Source: Bimuria novae-zelandiae CBS 107.79 | Lineage: Eukaryota > Ascomycota > Dothideomycetes > Pleosporales > Didymosphaeriaceae | NCBI GenBank assembly: GCA_010015655.1 | Contig: ML976720.1 | Location: forward strand, 7,203 to 71,202 | Direction: 5' to 3' | DNA length: 64,000 nt | In this document: in pieces, positions 1-11,789 of the stretch | How the letters are laid out: each line of letters opens with the position of its first letter | Position numbering within the stretch: the stretch's first letter is position 1 | Notes under the pieces: model-generated | Databases searched by the model: none | What the model was told of the DNA's origin: nothing | Seen by the model: the letters and a program-made list of their open reading frames with translations, nothing else | Program-made: the position numbers and the translations under genes

Positions 1-290
1 ACGGGCTTTTGATTAACGACAGCCTCAACAAGCGCGAGGCTGAGGCTGAGCCTCGTGGCCGTGGCCGTGGTGAACGCGCTGGGGACGCACTCGAAGGTGC
101 TGCCAACGCCGCTGGAATTGTCTCTAACGGGCTTCTGATTAACGACAGCCTTAACAAGCGCGAGGCTGAGGCTGAGCCTCGTGGCCGTGGCCGTGGCGGA
201 CGCGCTGGGGACGCACTCGAAGGTGCTGCCAACGCCGCTGGAATCGTCTCTAACGGGCTTTTGATTAACGACAGCCTTAACCCTGCTTAG
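1..290 (+). CDS. Kex2-processed tandem-repeat secreted peptide precursor (3' end only)
   Basis: Open from the left edge of the window, so the start and any signal peptide lie outside it. The visible part is two complete 126-bp (42-residue) repeats and the start of a third, ending in NPA and a TAG at 288-290. Each unit has a Lys-Arg dibasic site (codons at 30-35 and 156-161) followed by EAEAEP, then an RGRGRG stretch, AGDALEGAANAAGIVSNG and LLINDSLN. KR is the cleavage site of the Golgi protease Kex2, and EAEA is the spacer trimmed by Ste13-type dipeptidyl aminopeptidase in yeast alpha-factor maturation. The two full units differ at about four positions, all transitions. I infer a secretory precursor releasing near-identical peptides of about 40 residues. 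The repeats have no Cys, Trp or Tyr, so it is neither a classical alpha-factor nor a tyrosine-cyclised dikaritin. NDS is a possible N-glycosylation sequon. The peptide's function is unknown. Confidence 0.8.
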   Translation, partial: GLLINDSLNKREAEAEPRGRGRGERAGDALEGAANAAGIVSNGLLINDSLNKREAEAEPRGRGRGGRAGDALEGAANAAGIVSNGLLINDSLNPA

Positions 291-366
291 AAGCGCGAGG
301 CTAAACCTTAGCGTAGCTATAGCTATAGCGGACGCGTTAGGGGCGCGTGCTCGAAGATGACAGCGT
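291..366 (+). pseudogene. RIP-eroded remnant of a further precursor repeat
   Basis: Directly after the stop, an extra 9 bp (CCTGCTTAG) separates the last LN codons from AAGCGCGAGGCT, the KREA part of the repeat. The sequence then continues as a degraded repeat: the CGTGGCCGTGGC (RGRG) part now reads like TAGCTATAGC, and the GCTCGAAG and GACAGCG pieces of the unit are still recognisable. The array therefore once extended further, and its 3' end was destroyed by C-to-T and G-to-A change with small indels. Whether NPA-stop is the native C-terminus is undecided. Confidence 0.6.
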
Positions 367-499
367 TAGATTTACCAATATGTGCCGCGGTTTCTTAAAC
401 TTAGACAGTGCAGGCTATTAAATAGATTAAGATAGTTATATTATAGATAGATATCTCTTAGAATTATTTGTCAATTTTACAATTTTCTATATAACTTTA

Positions 500-923
500 G
501 GCTTATAAATAGGTTACGTTACAAGGGCTATAGTTGGGTCTAACTAAGCAGAATACTAAAATTCTAAACTTTAAACTCTTTATAACTTAATAAATATAGG
601 AGCTATTCTTATGCAATTTTAATATATAGTATATATATTTATAAGTTATATAACTCTTAAAAATACCCTACATTTTATATTTATTTTAGAGAAAAATTAT
701 CCTTACGGTAAAATTTTACGTCCTTTTATAGGGTACACGGCTTAATATACTATATAATAATTTAAAAATTAAACATATAAATATATATATATAACTTATT
801 TAAAGTTATATAAGTATAGTTCCTCTATTTATAAAGTTATTAAGAGTTTAAAGTTTAGAATTTCAGTATTCTACTTAGTTAAACCTAACTATAGCCCTTG
901 CAACCTAAACTATTTATAAAGCC
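500..923. mobile_element. MITE with about 108-bp terminal inverted repeats
   Basis: The sequence at 500-608 is matched in inverted orientation by 817-923 with scattered transitions. Both ends read GGCTTWATAAATAG and are flanked by TA (498-499 and 924-925), the target duplication of Tc1/mariner-type elements. The 424-bp unit has no coding capacity. The terminal motif resembles the inverted repeat at 38796-39763. Confidence 0.75.
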
Positions 924-2586
924 TATATAACTTAAGCTTATTAGCGTACTCCGCGGGCGAGTTTAAGGAGTTTACTAAGTAAGAACTAGCTCTAAAATCC
1001 CCTTAAGTAAAACTAGTAACTTGTATAGCCCTATTACTGTTCGTTAGCTAGCATTTACTTAAAGTACTTAATTACTATAATAAATATAAATACATAAGAT
1101 TAGATATAAATAGACTATAAATAGGAGACTGAAGTAAATAGTAGTACTAATACAATACTATAGTAGACTACGCTAAGGAAATATATATAGGCACTATTAA
1201 ACTTTGATAAAAAAATATTATACTCTGTACTAGTAATTTAAAATTGAAATAAACCTTTAAAAACTATTAGTTTTTTTTTAAATAATACTTAAAGTCTTTT
1301 AAAACCTTACTTTTAATAAAAATATACTTTAAATAAAAATATACTCTTTATTTTTAGCACTATATACTTAGTATTTTATTTAATTACCCCTATAGTTTTC
1401 TTTTATAATTTTTAAATACGGTATTATTTTTAAATAGCTTTATAATAGGTTAGTCTTACTCTACTAATAGTAAAAATTAAAATAAAACTGAAAAAGCCAA
1501 ATTAGGCTTTACTAAAAAGTGAAAGAAATAATTTATTTTAGTTTAGTATTAAGAATTTAGCCTTAGCTTAGTAATAATTATTTATATATTATATATGCTC
1601 GCGTATATATAGTACTAAGCTAATAAGAATATATAGCTTATATATTTATTACTTAGCCTAAGTAACAATTATTAAGTAACTATTATAATTACGGGCTGTA
1701 TTTATAAATAGTAATATTAGTATATTAGAAATTAACACGTAAAGTAGTAATGAGTAGTCTATTATTAACTAAATATATATAATTATTATTATAGTTTAAT
1801 AGCTTAGAACTTTATCCTATTGTATGTTTTTATATAATAGGGCTTTAGGCTTAATAATATTATACATGGAAAAATTCTTTATACCTTTTTATTATTATAG
1901 ACACTTTAATACTAGCTCTTAAGACATATTAAGACATATTACTTTAATCTAAAGATTTAACTTTTTAATTACTAAAACTATTAAAATACTTAGATTTTAA
2001 GTTTTTATAAAATCTTTTCCAGTAGTTATTTTTAAATAATATATATATTTTATAGAACGCGTTTTATTGTATAAAAGATAGTACTAAGCGTAAGAAATAC
2101 ATTATGCTTTTTTAAAAGTAATATAAAATAATTAAGAACTTATGCTGTGCGTTATAGTACTTACTCTTATATAATAGAAATTATTCTTAATAATATAATA
2201 TAATATATATTAACTGAGCTGCAAAAGGAACTAAATTATTAATCTTACTAAATAAATATTTTTTTACTAAAGGGTTTTTAAATTTTTTATTTTGCCAAGA
2301 ACAGACTATAGTAAACATTATATATTTTATAGGTATACTTAATTAGTGCCTAAGAGCAAGTCTAAATAGCCTTTTTAAATAATTAACTTTACATTATAAC
2401 TATAAGAATAATAATAGCATTAGTTTATAATAGTTATTTTAGTCTATATTAAGTATTAAGCTAATAATACATTATGTAAATTTAAGTTCTATAAAATGTC
2501 GTAAATATTTAATGAACTACTATTTCTTATAATATATAATTTATTTTAGTAGAGATTATTAAAGGCTGGGCCTCTAAAGTACTTAA
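924..2586. other. RIP-degraded AT-rich DNA without recognisable gene
   Basis: Very AT-rich, TpA-dense sequence with stops in all frames. I found no protein motif, inverted repeat or LTR here. It ends in CTTAA (2582-2586), the left target duplication of Copia-1, so it is the DNA into which that element inserted, probably an older transposon. Confidence 0.6.
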
Positions 2587-2745
2587 TGTAAGCAGGTAGG
2601 TAGTATGTGTAAAGGTAGTATATTGTGTGTGTTGATCAGTGTCTCCTGGTTCTTGGTACATGGAGTAATTAGAGGCTCGTATATAGTAGGCGAGCTAAGT
2701 TATAAGACTAGTATAGTTATATAATAGAGCTCTAGGCTGCTTACA
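2587..2745 (-). repeat. Copia-1 3' LTR
   Basis: 159 bp. The outer (left) half is unmutated; the inner half shows RIP changes, for example GTTATAAGACTAGTATAG where the other LTR has GTCATGAGACTAGTGCAG. Confidence 0.92.
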
Positions 2746-3859
2746 TACCCCCTTTAGGTTTAAATATAGGTTTAAAGCTAATATTAGCTATAGGTCCCCC
2801 TCTACCTTTGTGTAGCAGCTACATTAAAGTTAAGAACTAGTCTTAGTATTAGTGCAGTCCTAGGTAGGTAGCCGTCCGCTATCGCAGCGTAAGTAGATCT
2901 TGCTCTATACTATAGGCATCCCTAGTAGTAGGACGTCTCCTAAAGCTAGTACTAAGATCCTGATTGCTTCGCGTTCTGTACTAAGGTTAATAAGTCTTGT
3001 AGGTAGAGCTTAATACATGATGCGAGCATGTTTGCTCTGTGTAGAAAGTGAAATATAGCATAAAGCTAAGTACATAATAGAGCTAAGTAAAGTGTAGGAG
3101 TACAGCGTAGAGCTGTGTACAGAATAGAGCTTAGTAGATGTATAGCCTCGTTAAACCTGTAAAACCACATGGGAAAAATCAGAAAGAGTACTATGTTGTA
3201 AAGAAGCTTATTTAGTTTAAAAGCAATAATTAAAAATAAAGAAGAGAAACCTAGTTTTTATACTTCTACCTAAATAGTAGCTTAGTAAGGCCGTTAGCTA
3301 GTTAATAGGTTATTTAGATATATAAGAGGTTAATATTATTAGATTAAGCTTCTTAGCGAAGCTAGTAATAATAGATATTAACGTGCCGTATAGTAGTCTT
3401 AAAATAAGGCGTAGTAGACGTAAGAAGCTAGATAGTCTACTAATTATTATAGTATAAAAGGCGTTTATAATCTAGATTAAAGCTAATATATTTAAAAACT
3501 TTTTACTACTAAATTAGTTTAGTACCTATAGACAAAGCGGCAACTAGTTCTACTTGTATAGTTAATTTTATAATATAGTGTTAGAGTGTTGCTTTCTAGT
3601 CTATAGGTCCGCTAAATAAGAAGAAGATATAGCCTTATAAGCTCTTACGTGTAATTTTATTATTAGCGTATAATATATCTATTGCTCTAAAGAACTCAGG
3701 TTAAGGTTAATTAGCTATATAAACTAATTTATTTAAGATAAAGGCTATATAGTAAAGAGCTTAATCTTTAGTGCCTAGTAAGTAGGTAATAGTCTAATAG
3801 GCTGCATTAAAATAACGTAAAGATAAATTCGTGAGAAACTTAGCTAGTTTAGAATAAGC

Positions 3860-4260
3860 ATTTAAGATATTAGGTTGAGTAGCTCCAGCTGCATATCCTA
3901 TAAATCCTACAAGCTGGGCATATCTATGCTTGGTGAAGTTATTTGCCTAATCCTCGGACGGTAATAGCTCTTCTAGAGGTAGTGGTGTAGCTAGTGACTT
4001 TGTGTATGGCTTTGGTGAAGGATACTTCTGAGCAAGCTTCTCGATATATGAGGCTTGTGATAGCCAGATAGATCTATTCTCACGGTCTCTATGCGTTTGA
4101 ATGCCACAGAACGTTTGTAGCTCTCCTAGAGATCGAATATCATATCGATGTAGGAGCTTTTGCTCGAATTCATGTAGTGTAGCCTTGTGGGCTGGTAGGC
4201 AGAGTACGACAATGTCATCTACATAGAAGAAGACTAAAAGCTTGTTATTCTTCTATAGAC
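3860..4260 (-). pseudogene. Copia-1 reverse transcriptase core in a RIP-spared patch
   Basis: On the minus strand this reads FFYVDDIVVLCLPAHKA followed by LLHRYDIRSLGELQTFCGI and WLSQASYIEKLAQKY, the conserved Ty1/Copia block around the YVDD active site (codons at 4225-4214) and the following LG.L..F.GI motif. Unlike the DNA around it, this stretch has normal base composition and few stops, so it escaped most mutation. The rest of the polymerase on both sides is heavily degraded. Confidence 0.9.
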
Positions 4261-5389
4261 AAGGAGCGTCTTTAACTTCGTATAGGCCTAGCTTAGTAAG
4301 CGTCTTCGTAAGCTCTTAATACTAAAGTAATAGCAAGGTCTTTAGGCCGTATAGAGCTTAATATAGTTTTTATAGATAATTAAAATTAGAGAATCCTTTT
4401 AATAAGTAATAATAGACTAGTGTTACAAGCTAAGCATTTATAAATATATTAATAGCATTATACTAATAGATTTCTATATTAAAGTAGGTAGCTATAGCAA
4501 CTAGAGCTTAGAATATTTAAACTACTAGAATAGCTATATAAGTATCTTTAGTAGTTATTTATAAATTGCCTCATACATAGATACGCGCTTTATATTTAGT
4601 AAGATATCTTTAATTATTAAGCTTAAACTTAAAGACCTATATTAACAGGAGGACTTTTTAGTTTTATAGATTTAACTCCTGCTAGGTAATCCTTTCGTAC
4701 GTGCCTTTTTATTTTATATTATTAATCTCCTATTGCATAGCCTGGAGAAAACCTTTTATATATAGAGATGGCATCCTCATCACATCTCTATAGAGACGCG
4801 GCTCAGGAGGTAGCTTAGAGTAGTGAAATAGTGTTTTTAATGCTGTAGCTAAGACTACTACGTATGCTAACTAGTATGTGTTAATAAAGAAGCTACTGCT
4901 CTTCTAGGGTGGCTTTCTAGACCTTGTTAACCCTTTAGGTAGTATATAAGACTAATAAAGGTTACTATTAATTAGTTTTTAATACTCTACTTAGTTTAAG
5001 TCTATTTATAAGTTAAAATTTAATATTTGGCGCTTGCGCTTTCTTAAGAATATAAGTATTAAAAGTAGGCTAGCTAGCGTAGCTAATAATAAGTGCTATA
5101 AGCTACTATAAAATTTAGTATTCTCTATTTAACCTAGTATTAGAAGCTATAGATTATAAGTTCTAGTTTAGCGTAGGGTTATTATTTCTCTTTACGTTAA
5201 TTAGCTTTATTCTATAAATATAGCAGTTTAGCAGTTCTAATCTAGATCTACTATATACTTATCTTTAGATAAGTCTTCTATAGTGCTGTCTTAGCTATAC
5301 ATTATAAGTAATTAATACTTATAGGCAAATTGCGCTAGTTTAGAGCCTTATAGTAGAGGATCTATTTTATTATATAGTTAATAGAAGAG

Positions 5390-6060
5390 GTCTTCTCTAA
5401 AAGTAATATCTTTTATATAAATTACTTTACCTTTATAAGCTTTGCTTCTTGCCTTTAGTATCTAGATTTAGTAGACATTTAATAAGTTATACCTAACTAG
5501 ATATCCTACTAGTGCTTAAGGACTAAGCTTATTTATGCGTAGTATCTACTTGCGCAGTGCGTATGCTTAGAAGCTATAGATATATAGAAAAGTAATTAAT
5601 AGCTTCTTGCTATAAGTAATTTCGAATAGTGTTTTCTAGCTTAGTAATCGCGTGGGTGTGCGATTAAGCAGGTATAGTACTATAGAGTAAATTTTAAAGG
5701 TAAGTGTTAGAGGTAGGTTTAAGGTTATCCTTATTAAATAACTTCTTTTAATAAGACTCCTACTAAAGTACTTTACTAATTCGTTTTATTCCTTAGTATA
5801 TAAAGCTCTAATTAGTAGCTTAATACCTTCTCTCTAACAGTAGTCTCTAGTAGAGTTGTCTATTAGGCTATATCCTCGCTCGTCGTCAGCGATAAAAAAG
5901 GTAATAGTTATATTAAATTCTTATTTAATAGTTTAGTTTAATCGCCTAATAATAGACAGGAGCGTAAGCTTGTCCCGTCTAAGTATTATATAGATAAAAT
6001 AGAACTTTAAGAATAGATTAAACCTATAAAAGATATATTAGTTACTATTATAGGCTCTTG
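5390..6060 (-). pseudogene. Copia-1 integrase C-terminal half
   Basis: The minus strand carries degraded but recognisable Copia integrase motifs: an NSTRDYC..GIKL segment, LLNRTPTR, FEITY.KK, then YALRK followed by a VGYLV..NLLNVYQIWIL.ARS..Y......RDI-like end. This matches the family pattern in which 'TP.E...GKKP' and 'GY......YRIW.P...KV...RDV.F' follow the catalytic core. Many codons are now TAG or TAA. Confidence 0.75.
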
Positions 6061-6748
6061 CATTAAGCTTAATAAGATTAATAATAATAGTTTTAAAGGC
6101 TTGTATAGCTCTAATCTTCTAGCTAGTTTGTTATAAAATAATTTAATATGCTTTGCTTTATAGGCATTCTTCGTAGTTAATTATTTAAGGAGCAAATCTA
6201 GTAGATAGTTATATACCTATTACGTAATTTTATAGTTAATTAATAGCGTTGCTGCTTAAATAGCCTATTAGTATATAGAGCTAAGACTTAGTACGTAATC
6301 TTAGTCTAGGCGGTAGAGCAGATTATTACGGCTAACGTTAATAGGTTATAAAAGCCTAAGCCTAAGCGGATTAAGTAGATAGAGGTTTAGTTTAATAGAC
6401 TACTAGCTAGTATCTATCTAGTCTAGTAAGGGTGGCAATGTCTTCTACTCGTGAGCCTAATAAGTTAAATTAATATAGTATATTTCTGCCAGAGTTAAAG
6501 TGGACGTTTGACGATAATAGCCAGGCTAGAGAGACTAGGCTTGTTCAGCATCGACGGATGTGGCAGGTCTAGATTAATATATCCCTATACGTCTCCAGCC
6601 TCTGCGAGCCTTTTAACAGTATAGATCCATAGTTCCTAGTTGTGTAAACCGTGAAGGATAATTAAAGAGCTAGCCTTTAACATGGCAAGATCGCTCTATA
6701 GTGTAGGCTTAATTAATAGATAAGGGCGGATTAGGCCAGGCTTATAAC

Positions 6749-6907
6749 TATAAGCAGGTGGATAGTATGTGTAAAAGTAGTATATTATATATGTTAATTA
6801 GTGTCTCCTGGTTCTTAGTACATGGAGTGATTAGAGGCTCGTATATAGTAGGCGAGCTAAGTCATGAGACTAGTGCAGTCATGTGACAGAGCTCTAGGCT
6901 ACTTACA
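6749..6907 (-). repeat. Copia-1 5' LTR
   Basis: 159 bp. Here the inner (left) half is RIP-mutated (TATATTATATATGTTAATTAG against TATATTGTGTGTGTTGATCAG in its partner), and the outer (right) half is clean. Confidence 0.92.
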
Positions 6908-6912
6908 CTTAA

Positions 6913-7650
6913 CGAAGAAATATTGCGGTTTAAGCCCTAAGTAACTTTAAGAGCCACTAAGTACTTTTAAAATATTTAAAAATAAATTTAGCCCCTTTAA
7001 AGTTACATTTCTTTACTTATAAGCTATATATATAGCGTAGGAAGGTGTTACTTAAACTCCTTATTAAATATATAGTAAGGTGACAAAAAGAAAAACAAAT
7101 CATGTTTATACTATTTAAAAATACGTATAACTTAACCATTAGTACATTTTAAGTACAATTTATTTTTTAAAAAAAAGTTTAGATTTTAAGGTCTATAGTT
7201 TTAGTTTATGCTTCGTAAACATAACCAAAATATAACGACTTAGTAAAATTTAGAATTTATATTTATAAAAGTTTATCTATATATAACTTCTTAATTAGGG
7301 TATAAAAATCCGCTAAAATCACACTAGGTAAAATAGTTCTATGGTTAATTAGTAATTGAACTTTTTTAGGATAGTTTATAATCTTACTAATAAGTTATTT
7401 ATAAGTTTAAAAGTGTGGGTCGGCTTACGTAAGATATAATTACCTAATAAATTATTAATATTATAGTATACATTAATATCGTTCTATACGTAGTCTTATT
7501 TACCACTATTTCCTTAAAATTCTTACAAAATGTCTTCCTAACTCTTTAAATTTAAACACGAAGTTCAACGTTTTTAGGGATTAATACTTTTATTTTTACT
7601 ATTTGTACTATCCTTAAAAAGTATTAATTTAGTCTTTATAACACTATCTA
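6913..7650. other. RIP-degraded AT-rich DNA between two Copia elements
   Basis: No gene, terminal repeat or protein motif recognised. It ends in ATCTA (7646-7650), the left target duplication of Copia-2. Confidence 0.6.
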
Positions 7651-7911
7651 TGTCGGATTAACAATCTCAAAGGCCTCAGGCGTGTCACAAGGAATGCGTG
7701 TGTGGAGGAGCGAGCATCCCGTCAATGGTCGTCGAGACCTCTATCGTGTTGCGAAACACTACATGTGTGGAGCGAGCCCCATATGGGACTAGCTTCCATA
7801 CCCCGCGATGTACTTCGCTCCTTAGTAGATAGAACGAACAATTAATAATTAATTTTTAAATATAATCCGTTTTCAGTTCCTTTCCTTTCACTAGTAAGAG
7901 CCTATCTAACA
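7651..7911 (+). repeat. Copia-2 5' LTR
   Basis: 261 bp. The left (outer) two thirds retain normal composition; the inner end is mutated (AATTAATAATTAATTTTTAA where the right LTR has AATCAATAATCAATCTTCGA). Confidence 0.95.
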
Positions 7912-8309
7912 CTAATTAGTGATTGCTTAAGGCGATCACAGACAGCAAGGTAGAAGAGACAGACTATTAACAGCCCGACGTGAGAAATCTCGGGTCGATG
8001 TAGAATGTGCTAAGAATAGAGCGAGGCAGAGATAACACGAAGCACTCTTAACTAACCTCTAAAGCTATTAGTTTAGGCTAATCCGCGGACACAGAGCGCG
8101 TCAGCAACGCATTACGATTTACTATATAAATATCTCTAGATAACTAAGTTACGTACACTAACACACGTCGGAAACGACTAACTAATAAGATAACTATAAT
8201 AACAACGAGTTAACACCCGCTAGTATAATAGTAAATAACTAGAGCAGCGATAGCGTAGTAGGTAATACTAATACTTAAGCTTAAGCTTAACTACGTAATA
8301 ATTAGTTAA

Positions 8310-8976
8310 AGCATAGCTTAAGTAAACACGGGGAAGCCACTTCTATCTGGGCTAAATTTACTACCTAACACCTTATAGGAGACTGCCCATATCCAGTGGC
8401 GCTAGATGTTATCGACACATTTCTCTGGGATACACCTGCACCGGCAGACGCAAACGAGACACGCAATAACCTAGGTTGTTAAAATTATTTATAATTATAA
8501 TATAGTAATGGTCTAGGACAATAACCTCTTTGTAGATTACTATTATAATTTTAAAGGATAGACAAAAGAGCTATTTCTTAAGGTTAACCGTGGTATATTA
8601 AAGTCTCTAAAGACGGTCCTACGGCATAGAGGAGTCTATACAGGCAATAATCGCGCCAGGCTTGCTAATTCTCTATATAATCTATTAACTATGGAGAACG
8701 TTCCTGAATAGGACCCTATAGAATTCCAAGCCACGATATTCGACCAATAATCGAAGGCATATAAGCGCCAGTAGAACATATAATAGACAGCTCCTATAGC
8801 TAAGCAACAACCGCAGCAGGACAGCCCGCTAGCTAGTACACATGCATCGCAGTTATAGCTATAGCCGCAGTAGCTAGAGCACTCGCAGCGAGACGAGCAG
8901 TAGCTAGAGCACTTATAGCGAGGCAAGTAGCACGGAGTGGGATACGACGCTCGAAACTAATCTAAAACACAGGGGC
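8310..8976 (+). pseudogene. Copia-2 5' internal and Gag N-terminal region, glutamine-rich
   Basis: A degraded plus-strand reading frame lies upstream of the pogo-1 insertion. Its end has repeated CAG/TAG-type codons giving a Gln-rich stretch with recurring LEHSQRDEQ-like units (about 8760-8945). The stops in it fit CAG-to-TAG change. Assignment to Gag rests on position between the LTR and the later Gag segment at 11378-11789; the residues alone are not diagnostic. Confidence 0.5.
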
Positions 8977-8980
8977 TATA

Positions 8981-11116
8981 CCGTGTTTTATCAGATGACG
9001 CACAGCCATCACTTGGCGCACGCTCACCGCCAAATTTTCGACTTCTTCACCCTCTTATAACTACACCAATATGGACCCAATTGAGGCTGCGTTAGAGTCG
9101 CTGAAATCGCTAAATCCTGGAGAAACACCTAATTACACTGCAGTTGTAAAAAAGTATAGTTATAATTAAACAACGCTGTTAAAGCGCTATCGCGGGGTTT
9201 AAGGCACCTATGCTTAGTAAATTAATAATATACGCCTCCTTAATACTATGTAAGAGAAAGCTCTTGTAACTTATATTAATAACTTTTGCTAACGAGGTCT
9301 ACCGCCTATAAGACAAATAATATAGAATTTCGCCTTAGAAATAGTTAGAAGAACTGCTAGAAAATACTAAGTTAACTACTTTATCGCTTAACATTGTATT
9401 AACCTTATATTATATTAGAGCTCTAGTATGGACGCGTTACGGCACAAAGCTAATTTAGTATTTAAATACAGCCTCTACTTTAAGCTTTCGGTGCAGAAGA
9501 TCGAACAGTATAACGTAGAACCATAATATATATATAATATAGACAAAAAAGGCTTCTTAATTAGGGTACTATTAAAGATAAAGCGCATCTTCTCCCGCTA
9601 AAGATATAAGGATGGCGGAGTAAAGCAAGTTATATAAGATAGTAATAGAGAGTAAATAATAATAATTATATATATTTGCGCTGACGGTAGTGCTCTCACG
9701 CTAACCTTAATTTACTAGGCTATTTTTAGTAATATACAGGACTTATAGCTTTAAGATTTTAACCTATAAGAGTATAACTATTTCTTTACTTCCTTAGCTA
9801 GTGGATGGACGAACAATAAGATTGGCATATAATAGCTGAAACAAGTGTTTAATCGCAAGACAAAGGCAAAGGCGCGTCGCTCCTAGCATTTCCTTATCTT
9901 TAATAGCCATGGCTCCTATATAACGATAGAATTTATTAAGTATTATAATAAGAATTAAATTCTCTTGGCTATCTTTCCTCCTCACGCTACCTATACTCTT
10001 TAGCCGCTTAACGTTTGCCTTTTTAAGCCTCTCTCTAGCGTATACTCTACCGAGCTCTTGGACTTTATGTATAGCTATTAAGGCCTTACTTTTATTATAA
10101 AGCGCGACTTCTTCTATATGTTTTATTACGCCTGGAATATAGCGTTTAAATATAAGACAATTATTAAGTCCTTTAAGGTTACTAGCCTCTCACTATTGAA
10201 CGCAAAGGTAGTGTTACAAAAGTTTTAAAAGGCGGAAGTAGAGAGGCTATTATCCTCTAAGAGTAGCTTATTAGTACTTAGCGCTTTAGATTAGAGAAAG
10301 ATAGAGCGCTTGCTACGCAAGGTTATTAAAAATACCTATTCTAAATACTTGTAGTAGCTCTTTTAGACGATCTATTATATAGCCGTATAGAAGCAGCTTC
10401 TCCAGCACGAAAATAACCACCTTAAAGAAGCTCTTATTAATAAGAGAAAGCGGCGACAGCGTGGCAAGCCTTTGCTACTTAAAGCACCGCTAGAGTATAA
10501 TAGAGGCGCTGTTCTCTGGTCGCCCGCTAAAGTCTAAGACGCCTGAGATAGGCAGGCGCAGAAGGATGTTGACGAGTAGTTGCAATAATAATAGAAGGAG
10601 AAGAAACTTGCTCTACGAAAGTAGTAAAAAGAACAGAAACAAGCCATGCTTAAGGAGAGGAAGCGTATGAGGCTTGCCGCTAAAGAAATCCGCCTCTAGG
10701 AGCAGCGTAGCAAGGCTACTGCGCGTAAAGAAGCACGTATTGCACGCGAGGCTAAAAAACAACTCTAAAAAGATATATAATTATCCTAAAGGGGTACGAG
10801 ACGTTAGCTAATTACTTTTACTACTTTGTCTTGTCTATATAAAGCGCCTAATATTACTAAGGTCGATTTCTCTTCTATTATTAATAAGGAGCCTACACCC
10901 GACCCTAGCACGCCTACAAGAAATATACGCCTCCTATAGAGGTTTCGCATGTAAATTATTATAAGCAATTAATTGTTTAAGCTCCATAGACCTCTCCACT
11001 AGAAAATCTCGCGATAATAGCTCTTATATAGAGCTCTACAGCCTTAAAAGCAGTGGGTGTAGGCATCCGGAAATCGTGCGCCAAGTGATGCCCGTGCGTT
11101 ATCTAATAAAACACGG
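8981..11116 (+). mobile_element. pogo-1: Fot1/pogo-type DDE transposon, nested in Copia-2
   Basis: Imperfect terminal inverted repeats of roughly 45 bp begin CCGTGTTTTAT at both ends and are flanked by TA (8979-8980 and 11117-11118). The degraded plus-strand transposase starts with MDPIEAALESLKSLNPGE at 9071. It continues with the N(I/M)DKKGFLI block near 9540, CADGSAL near 9680, SGWTNN near 9800, KAKARRS, then SHGS near 9905 and FPPHATYTL*PLN near 9970, the DDE order of this family. The Asp of the usual DGHGS motif is now Asn, and stops are frequent. It is 2136 bp; the outer 100-190 bp on each side are almost free of RIP. Confidence 0.9.
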
Positions 11117-11377
11117 TAACTAGTGCACTAGATAGAGGAAACCCGAATAATAAGATAGAGCACTAATAGTTAACAATCGCCCTTTATAAGTAGTGCGCTT
11201 AGAGGACCTTAGTCTTGATAATAGTAAGAATAAGGCGCGTAATTATAGTAATGGCGACTGTAGACGCAGGCACGGCCGCCAGCGATTATATATCGCGAAA
11301 TTACGCCGTTTTCACAACAACCTATAAACGGTGTACCTGGCAGACCACCTAAGCTACTACATAACCTGTATAAGACG

Positions 11378-11789
11378 CTACCACCACGCTGGTCCCGTAA
11401 TAACTAACTTAACGCTAATATAATCACGCAGTTCTCTAAGCTCTAGGATAATAGCAAGAAATATACAAGAGACGCGTATAATCTGCTTAATAATAAAATT
11501 AAGATCTTCTTTAGCATTTATTGGCAGGTGGACATCCACGAAGAGTAGTTCTATGCTATATTTCCTCGTATTCTTACAGGGCGAGCAGAGATGTTCTATA
11601 TACAAGTTATGGACAGAGGCGACAGCTTTTCTAATGCGTACACGGCGATTAAGAACCACTTTAACTATAACGTCCACTATTAACACTATTATACGGACTA
11701 GATAACTATAATCTTCGCCTGTACGCGCACGGAGAACCCTAATAAGGGCTTACACAAGGTGCTATAGATCTTATTTAATAAGCTATAGT
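11378..11789 (+). pseudogene. Copia-2 Gag, central segment
   Basis: Plus-strand reading frame with motifs NNKIKIFFSIYWQVDIHEE, FPRILTGRAEMFYIQVMD and AYTAIKNHFNYNVHY, resembling the capsid-like Gag of fungal Copia elements. It is cut at 11789 by the next nested transposon and resumes after 13600. Confidence 0.7.

Larger units (their letters stand above)
2587..6907 (-). mobile_element. Copia-1, complete RIP-degraded Ty1/Copia retrotransposon
   Basis: Two 159-bp LTRs (2587-2745 and 6749-6907) begin TGTAAGCAG (TATAAGCAG in the right copy) and end CTGCTTACA or CTACTTACA. An exact 5-bp duplication CTTAA flanks the element at 2582-2586 and 6908-6912. It is 4.3 kb on the minus strand. A purine tract (AAAGGGGG on the minus strand) abuts the left LTR, and GTTATAAGCC abuts the right LTR on the minus strand. 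That matches the complement of an initiator-tRNA(Met) anticodon arm (GTTATGAGCC) with one G-to-A change, suggesting half-tRNA priming as in Drosophila copia. From right to left it encodes Gag-like sequence near 6660-6440, integrase near 6060-5390 and reverse transcriptase near 4900-3860. Stops interrupt nearly everything. Confidence 0.93.

Noticed and set aside
1..290. CRISPR-like or satellite repeat
   Set aside because: The 126-bp unit keeps one reading frame with processing sites, so it is a coding repeat.
1..290. Alpha-factor mating pheromone gene
   Set aside because: The EAEA/KR layout fits, but the repeats lack the short Trp/Cys-containing pheromone core and are about 40 residues long.
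8636..8926. Minus-strand Cys/Tyr/Ser-rich ORF resembling a small secreted protein
   Set aside because: It is the antisense of the CAG/TAG-rich Copia-2 Gag region; the composition is a by-product of that repeat.
11378..11686. Minus-strand 102-codon ORF
   Set aside because: The plus strand in the same place encodes recognisable Gag motifs.
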